Of a stretch of DNA of 29,625 nt, positions 21,747 to 29,625 are shown one piece after another; within the stretch, counting starts at the first letter, position 1, and every line of letters begins with the position of its first letter. Where the stretch lies: the NCBI GenBank assembly GCA_003667245.1, contig RCNN01000308.1, positions 1 to 29,625 on the forward strand, in the 5' to 3' direction. Made by a program: the position numbers and the translations under genes. Source of the DNA: Heterostelium multicystogenum (Eukaryota; Evosea; Eumycetozoa; Acytosteliales; Acytosteliaceae). The notes beneath the pieces are model-generated. The model had not been told where the DNA came from. It did not search any database and saw nothing but the letters and a program-made list of their open reading frames with translations.

Positions 21747-21925
21747 AACCAGAACTGACAGTGGTGGAGCTCCATCACACAACGAACCCTTGTAATATAT
21801 CTGGACAACCTTGGGAAGAATACTATTCAGCAAGTAGCCAGCCATCCTAATCTTTCCAGTCTTGTATCCATCGTTGGACGAATGTGGAATTCGTATTTCC
21901 AAGAAGCATGACGGGTAACGTGGAA
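21747..21925 (-). pseudogene. Unidentified coding-like block, possible exon or gene remnant
   Basis: On the minus strand, about 60 codons are open and read like ordinary protein: PRYPSCFLEIRIPHSSNDGY, then KTGKIRMAGYLLNSILPKVV and QIYYKGSLCDGAPP. Base composition is higher in G+C than the flanks. I see no convincing start codon; upstream on that strand an in-frame stop occurs within about 20 bases without a good splice acceptor. Downstream it runs into the 3' end of the plus-strand gene. It could be an exon of an unannotated gene, a decayed copy, or chance. I cannot name a family. Confidence 0.25.
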
Positions 21926-23185
21926 AAATCCAATTTAATTACATATACATTATATGTTGGCAACAACTAAAACTAGTATTTTTTTATTTATACAGAAAAC
22001 ATAAAATCCCAGAGCATAGTACAGCTATCTCTTAAATCAAAAAGTATTAATATTATTTAACTCTTAACTCTCTCTTTTTTTAGTCAATATTATTGGTAGA
22101 GTATTACGCAATACTAAAACAAACAACAATCCGACAATCAGGGACAATACTACTTTAACTAATATCTTTTTTTTTATTATTCAAATGCAAAGTCCAGAAA
22201 TGACTCAAATGTCAGCTTTATTGTCGAAAGTTGGTTGTCTTTATTTATCGCACTCTGTTAATATCTATTGATTATTTATTCTTCTTAAACTTAAATGGCT
22301 AAGTGTTATTTTAAATCATGAAATATAAACCAAGTTGACTGATCACTTTTTTATCCAAAGAGGAGAATCAATTATCTAATAGTAAGATTATATTCTCTTT
22401 CTTTATGTCTGGGTTCCAAATAATTGAAAGATTCATCTTTTCAAAGTGTTTGTATACATTACAATATCAACTTGGTTTAAAATGTTGACATTACTGTCAC
22501 AAATGACCAATCTTAGTGGTTGGTCTGATGTTTTTAATTTGAATACAAAATAAAGTAATATGATTTAATATTAAATCATGTATTATTTAAATTTAATTTG
22601 TTTTTGATATCTTTATTTATTAACTTCATTTGATAATAATATCTATCTTTTTTGGTTGTTCGGTTGAACAACAACAGACAGGGACTTTAAACTTTAAATT
22701 TCCACAGAATATTTACCAGATCAAAATTTTTATGAAATTTCATTTTTGGTTCACCTAATTTTCATTTGAATTTCTCGTGAAATCATGCATATGCAATGAT
22801 AACCAACCATTATCCAATGATGATGTGTTTATTTCCTAAGGTAGACTATCCTGGTAGACCTGACAAAACAGGCCTCAATGTATATAGTTATAATTGTTAG
22901 TTGTATTATTTAGATTAATTCGGTTTTCCTCGATTTTACTCAAGAAAGTCCTACCTAAGCTATCAGTTGATGGCAATAAAGTGAAGTCGAATGACATAAT
23001 TATTTTGTTTTGCAAAAGAGTCAACAAATTTTATTTAATTTTTATTTTTTCAAAATTTGGGTCATGAAGACGAACTCTGTGAAACCTCGTTTTTAGATAC
23101 GCAGCAACAAACAAAAATAATCATTATTTGATTTCAATTCATTTATTGTTGTTTTAGTGTTCATAAACATAACTTAACAAATAAA
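21747..23185. other. Long intergenic region with one coding-like block
   Basis: About 1.44 kb between the putative transcription factor and mitochondrial Hsp70. The part 21750-21925 is clearly less A+T-rich and is open on the minus strand (see findings). From 21930 to 23185 the DNA is A+T-rich with scattered repeats such as TTGGTTGTTCGGTTGAACAAC near 22655, but no sustained open frame. No tRNA cloverleaf or known small RNA was recognised. The last part should hold the Hsp70 promoter. Confidence 0.5.
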
Positions 23186-25523
<2,338 letters not shown>

Positions 25524-25587
25524 GATGATTTATAAATAAAAAATTAAAAAAAAATTTAAAAATTTATAACAACAAAACTTGGAAGTC

Positions 25588-27616
25588 TTATCTGTTTACA
25601 ATGATTTCCTTATTTTTATTAACAAAGGATTGAGAAGTGTTTTTAGTTTGCTTTTCCATTTCTTCTGACTTGGATACTCTCTTGAGTTCTTCCAGACTCT
25701 CTGATGTTTCTTCCATTAAAAAGTTTACATTTTTCAATATGTTCCATAATGAATTCTCTATTCACTGAACCTCTTTTCAGTTGCATCAAAACAATTCTTT
25801 CAGTGCTGTTTGTTTCAAAGTATAGATTGGGTGAAGTGCTTCCATCCAGAAGTTGTTTGCATATCCAAAGTAATCTGAGGGCAAAATAGAGACATCTTGA
25901 AGCAGATTTGACTTCGTCGTCAGTTATTTTCTCACTAATTACATCTACAGTCGGTTCTGTTGCACCTAGCTTTTTTCAATGCTCTTTTGTTGGTAATGAT
26001 CTTCTTGAGTCCAAGAAGTTGACGTGCTTTCATATATTCAGCTTGTCCAACACCCCAATTTGCTTGAGCCATATTTCTGTTGGCAAAAAATGATTTATGA
26101 GCCAATAAACTCCAACCAAGCATCGGACATATATCGTTTGGTTATTCTCTGGTCAATAAATAGCTGCTCAAATAGTCTGTAGTTTCCACTGATAAACAAA
26201 AGATATGGCATATCCATCTCATAAAGAACCATGCCTCGAGTTGTGATATCTTTCTTTGACATTCCAACTGGTGATGGTGCTGGTTTATGGTTTCTCGGGA
26301 TATATTCGCTGGATTTACAAATTGATTCCTCATCTATTTTGATGGGTGGAGGACAAAGTGATACGACATCATCTGTAGAGGCAGCATAAATTCCAATATA
26401 ATCATAAATGATTTTGTCTCCTTCATCGGCTAAATTAAAGAGATGACTTCCACTCACACCAACATACAATATTTGACCTCTAACACCATTTTTTGATAAT
26501 AGGAGATCTGCTTGTTTCTTTAAATCCAAATCATTTCTGACTAATAGTATCATTTACAAAGTTGAATCTTTCATTTTTATCTTGATCAATAGCTTTTCTA
26601 CGTATTCCAATTAACCAACGATTGACTAAATCTATATCCACTTCTTCTTGTATAGTGGAGCTATCCATATTCTGTCTCTTCGTGATAAATTCTTCATATC
26701 TATTGCTGATAAGTTCCATTAATTCATGATCTGGTATTTCTTCCTTTCTAATTGAGAGTAGTAACTTTCTCTCAGGACTTGAATCTTCAAATCTGACAAT
26801 TGGATTCCAATCCATTCAAAAGCCTATTTGCTTCACCCAATAATCTAATTGAATGATATGCTTTCTTGTGAAAAGTGTTACCAACTTCCAAATTGGCATT
26901 TTCAAGCTTCTTTTGATTGATAACACTCTGAACCTTGTTGTTTTCAGCCAACTTTAGGTATTTTAGTTTCTTCTTCTCTTTTTTTTCAATCTCTTCTTTT
27001 GATAAATTTGTTTCTATATTCGAAATTCTCTCTTTGTACATATGCTGTAGGTCATAGTATAGAGCTTTGATTGTGTTCATGTAATGATCAATTGACACCA
27101 ATGTTATCATCTGCTTTCGAACAAGTTGCATTTGTGCCCATTCTTCAGTGATAACACACATATCTTTTGTGTAGAGTGATTCGATTTGCTTGGGATTTCC
27201 CATTAAAAGTAGCTTGCAGTAGTGCCTCAGTTCATATATCGATATATCTGGCTTCAAATGAGCTATGGTGTCCTTTGGACCATCAATTGAAAGAACTACA
27301 TCAATAGGTGCCTCTCTTATGCCAATGAAATCCTGATCACTTCCCTCCACGTGCAAATTAAAAGATTGACTTCCGGCTAATGAGAAATATATTAGATTAC
27401 CATCATCAACATCCAAAATAGAATTTGATTGATTTAATTCATCTCTATGGTGGTCTACAACCAATTTAAAAAGCTATTCATGAGTGTTAGATCAGTACTG
27501 AGAACACTTGATAGATCTAATAAATACAGAGTAAAACCTACTTTCTTAAAAGTCTCAACTTCAAAATCATTAATGATACAATCATTATATGAATTTAAAT
27601 CTATATTACAACTCAT
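25588..27616 (-). CDS. Tandem nucleotidyltransferase-like protein (RlaP/PF10127-like), second copy degenerate
   Basis: Predicted member of the Pol-beta-type nucleotidyltransferase superfamily; substrate unknown. The first module (from about 27420) has the signature SLAGSQSFNLHVEGSDQDFIGI, that is G-S followed by D-x-D, then a Lys/Glu-rich helical insert and KAYHSIRLLGEANRLLNG, the C-terminal helix typical of this family. The second module has VGVSGSHLFNLADEGDKIIYDYIGI, where the first Asp of D-x-D is not preserved and two residues are inserted. It ends with its own helix, KSASRCLYFALRLLWICKQL. A charged tail runs to NKNKEIIVNR and a TAA at 25588-25590. The start at 27616 gives MSCNIDLNSYNDCIINDFEV. 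Frame changes lie near 27465, 26805, 26545, 26105, 25965 and 25735. No intron was found. It is convergent with Hsp70 (64 bp) and lies 264 bp downstream of the next minus-strand gene. Confidence 0.6.
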
Positions 27617-27880
27617 TGTTGTTGTGTATAAATAAATAACTATATATCTATATAACTGTAAAGGTCGGTCTGACAGAGTAAATAAACTAAGATTTACAAC
27701 CACATTCGAAAGTGTTGTTAATTACTAATTTTTTCTCTGAATTTCATTTCAAAAATAAATAAGATTACAAATGAGATTTGGAAAAACTTCATATTATATT
27801 GTATGATACCAATGATTATTTCAAACTTAATATCTATCCTATTGTTTGAGTATTTGATTTGTAAAGGGGTGGAGCGAAAT

Positions 27881-29625
27881 TTACTCGTTCTTTGATTCAG
27901 ATGAGTGTCTTTCAGCGATAAGGTCTGTCTTCTCGTCATCCCAACTTTGTTCTTCACTTCCCATTGGTCTTCTTGTGACCCAGAGTGTTTCAAGATCATA
28001 GTATTCTCTTGTGGATGTTTCAAACAAATGTACCAAACAGTCCTCAAGATCTAGTACTCTCCATACATCAGAATCATCAGTTGGGTTTCTTGGCTGATGT
28101 CCTTTTGATAATCTATTTTGGAACTATAGTAGGTAGTGTATGAGTTAATAATGATTGAATAGATAGATGCCTGGTTGATAGTAATCCTTACTTTTTCTAA
28201 TAAATCTTCTTCAGCATTTAAAATAACTCTGTTTGAATCGGAGCTGGCAATGATCATGAATTTGGTCCATTTGCATTTCTCTGATACATCGATGACACAG
28301 AAATCTTCCAATTTGGTCTCTGCCAAAACCTCCATGATTTCCGATACTTTTGGTGGTCCTTTAAGCTTGGGTTGCGCTCCCAACTGTCCACCACGTGCAG
28401 ATTGTAGCTTCTGAAGATGTTTATCTTTGATAAAATGATCTACGCTTTCATATGCTTCTTCAGATGCTTTGGTCTCTTCGATTGTCTTTGATTGTTGTTT
28501 TTCTAAGTGCTTTATCAAGTTTCTGTTGTTTCTTTCTTGTTGTTTCAGAGTCGTCGACTTCGTATTGGATCTCTTCCTCTGGTTCTTCTACTAACATCTG
28601 TTCAGCAGCCTTTGTTTCTCTGTCCAATTGTTTGCTTGACTTCTTTGATTTCCTAGGTTTTTTGTAAAGCTTTGTTGTTGTTGTTGTTGTTGTTTCTTTT
28701 CAGCTTCTATTTGTCTGGCTGCTTCAGCTGCGGCATAGGAGAGTGCGCTATCTTTCAACTCTCTCTCAGTGAATCCATACTTTGATTTTGGCATCTTCAA
28801 AAGAAATGAAATTTGGTAGAATGTATTGGCCATCTTCATCTTGTGGGAGATCCTTTAACATTTCCTCATCTACCTCAATGATCTTTGATGGGTCAATTGA
28901 ATCCAAATCAAACTCGGGCTCGCCATCATTCTCGAATTCCTCTAGATCTCTTTCTTCATATTGGTCACGATAGTCCACCTTCTTCATCATCTTCAAGCTC
29001 TTCATCATCTTCAAATTCATCATCCTCAAACTCTTCATCATCTTCAAACTCTTCATATTGGTCACGATAGTCACCTTCCTCATCATCTTCAAATTCTTCA
29101 AATTCTTCGTCTTGCTCTTCAACAAACAATCCATCTTCCTCATTTTTCATCTTCTTTGAAATCTATGTTGTTAACTTTTTCTTGCTTCTAAACCACCCAA
29201 AGCAGCAGCAGCAGCACCAGTAGCAGCAGCAACCTTTGCTTCCTTTCCATTTTCTTCCACTACCTCCATGATATGTTTGACACGCTCAGCATTATCTTTC
29301 TTAATCTCCTCCTTACGACGAGCCTTTAGCTTTTTTCTTTTGCTCTTGCTTCTCTGATGTGTGTCAGAGGCTTAGTGGTTTCATGTGCCTTCTTATTATG
29401 TGGAATTCAACCGGTTCTCTATGTTGCTGACTAGCTTCCCTTCTTTTCTCTCTCTTTTTCAGTGACTTAATAATCCTGTTGGTGGTGGTAACGATGCTCG
29501 TCTAGTGTATTTATGGCCGGTCTTTGAATAGAACTTGAAATCAACAAGAGAAGCATCAAAACAAGAGTTTGGTTGCAAACCAAGCAGGTGTTGGCATAGT
29601 TTGATTGCTGCTTTATCTTGATGGC
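27881..29625 (-). CDS. RsfS/MALSU1 (Iojap)-family ribosome-silencing protein with long acidic N-terminal region; 5' end unresolved
   Basis: The C-terminal domain matches the RsfS/Iojap/C7orf30 family, which binds the large ribosomal subunit (uL14) and controls subunit joining; eukaryotic members act in mitochondria or plastids. Visible marks: VSEIMEVLAETKLEDFCVID, WTKFMIIASSDSNRVILNAE, then after intron 28124-28191 (GTAAGG...TATAG, phase 0), DVWRVLDLEDCLVHLFETS and TREYYDLETLW. The stop is at 27881-27883. Upstream lies an unusually long region: a helical basic part (LKARRKEEIKKDNAERVKHI, about 29300), Ala/Gly-rich KVAAATGAAAAALGGLEARK, a Glu/Asp-rich repeat region (28900-29140), GFTERELKDSALSYAAAEAA, and a Gln run. 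Near the right edge KFYSKTGHKYTRRASLPPP could be part of a targeting peptide, but frames shift there; an ATG occurs at 29597. Frame changes occur near 28510, 28675, 28795, 28975, 29160, 29175 and beyond. Confidence 0.75.
28674..28693 (-). repeat. Polyglutamine codon run in the RsfS-like gene
   Basis: TTG repeats on the plus strand encode a run of CAA Gln codons on the minus strand. Gln runs of this kind are common in dictyostelid proteins. Confidence 0.85.
28900..29140 (-). repeat. Acidic (Glu/Asp/Phe) repeat region with a 22-bp exact direct repeat
   Basis: On the minus strand this encodes repeats such as EFEDDE and DYRDQYEE. The same 22 bases occur at 28954-28975 and 29051-29072, 97 bp apart. 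Since 97 is not a multiple of three, one unit probably carries an indel. Slippage is the likely origin. Confidence 0.8.

Noticed and set aside
28782..29191. Ser-rich and His/Leu-rich plus-strand open frames
   Set aside because: They are antisense shadows of the acidic Glu/Asp repeat in the RsfS-type gene.

Overview
The window looks like nuclear DNA of a dictyostelid social amoeba or a close amoebozoan relative. I see A+T-rich intergenic DNA full of simple repeats, short GT-AG introns (about 60 to 195 bp, many starting GTAAGT or GTATGT), Gln/Asn/Ser/Thr-rich stretches, a receptor-like TKL kinase, and a Dicer-like protein with an N-terminal double-stranded-RNA-binding domain and no helicase. 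The last two are typical of dictyostelids. Coding regions are richer in G+C than I would expect for Dictyostelium discoideum, so a different genus is likely. The species is inference.

Layout, left to right: Nudix hydrolase (+, 231-930); A+T-rich gap; receptor-like TKL protein kinase with a long ectodomain (+, 2072-6433); gap; J-domain protein with a DnaJ-X-like C-terminus (+, 7400-8762); mitochondrial [2Fe-2S] ferredoxin (+, 9213-9978); Dicer-like RNase III (+, 10431-13446), convergent at 61 bp with a secreted, probably GPI-anchored protein (-, 13508-16956); threonyl-tRNA synthetase, probably mitochondrial (+, 17886-20127); coiled-coil nuclear or transcription-factor-like protein (+, 20463-21746); a 1.4 kb gap holding one unexplained coding-like block; mitochondrial Hsp70 (+, 23186-25523), convergent at 64 bp with a tandem nucleotidyltransferase-like protein (-, 25588-27616); and a RsfS/MALSU1-type ribosome-silencing protein with a long acidic N-terminal region (-, 27881 to the right edge, where the gene may be cut).

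The dominant property of the sequence is that nearly every gene is broken by single-base insertions or deletions. These occur even in mitochondrial Hsp70 (eight in about 1.7 kb) and in the synthetase, where two indels compensate each other and leave a falsely open reading frame. Reading across the breaks restores family motifs throughout, so I treat the genes as real and the breaks as probable draft-assembly errors. Gene spans below are therefore whole loci, with breaks listed by position.

Functionally the genes are mixed housekeeping and signalling. Four products are probably mitochondrial: ferredoxin (Fe-S cluster assembly), Hsp70 (import and folding), threonyl-tRNA synthetase and RsfS (organelle translation). 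The observations most worth following are the similar membrane-proximal module in the receptor kinase and the GPI-anchored protein, the synthetase editing domain that has lost its catalytic residues, the duplicated nucleotidyltransferase with one degenerate copy, and the J protein with an N-terminal SAP/MANF-like module.
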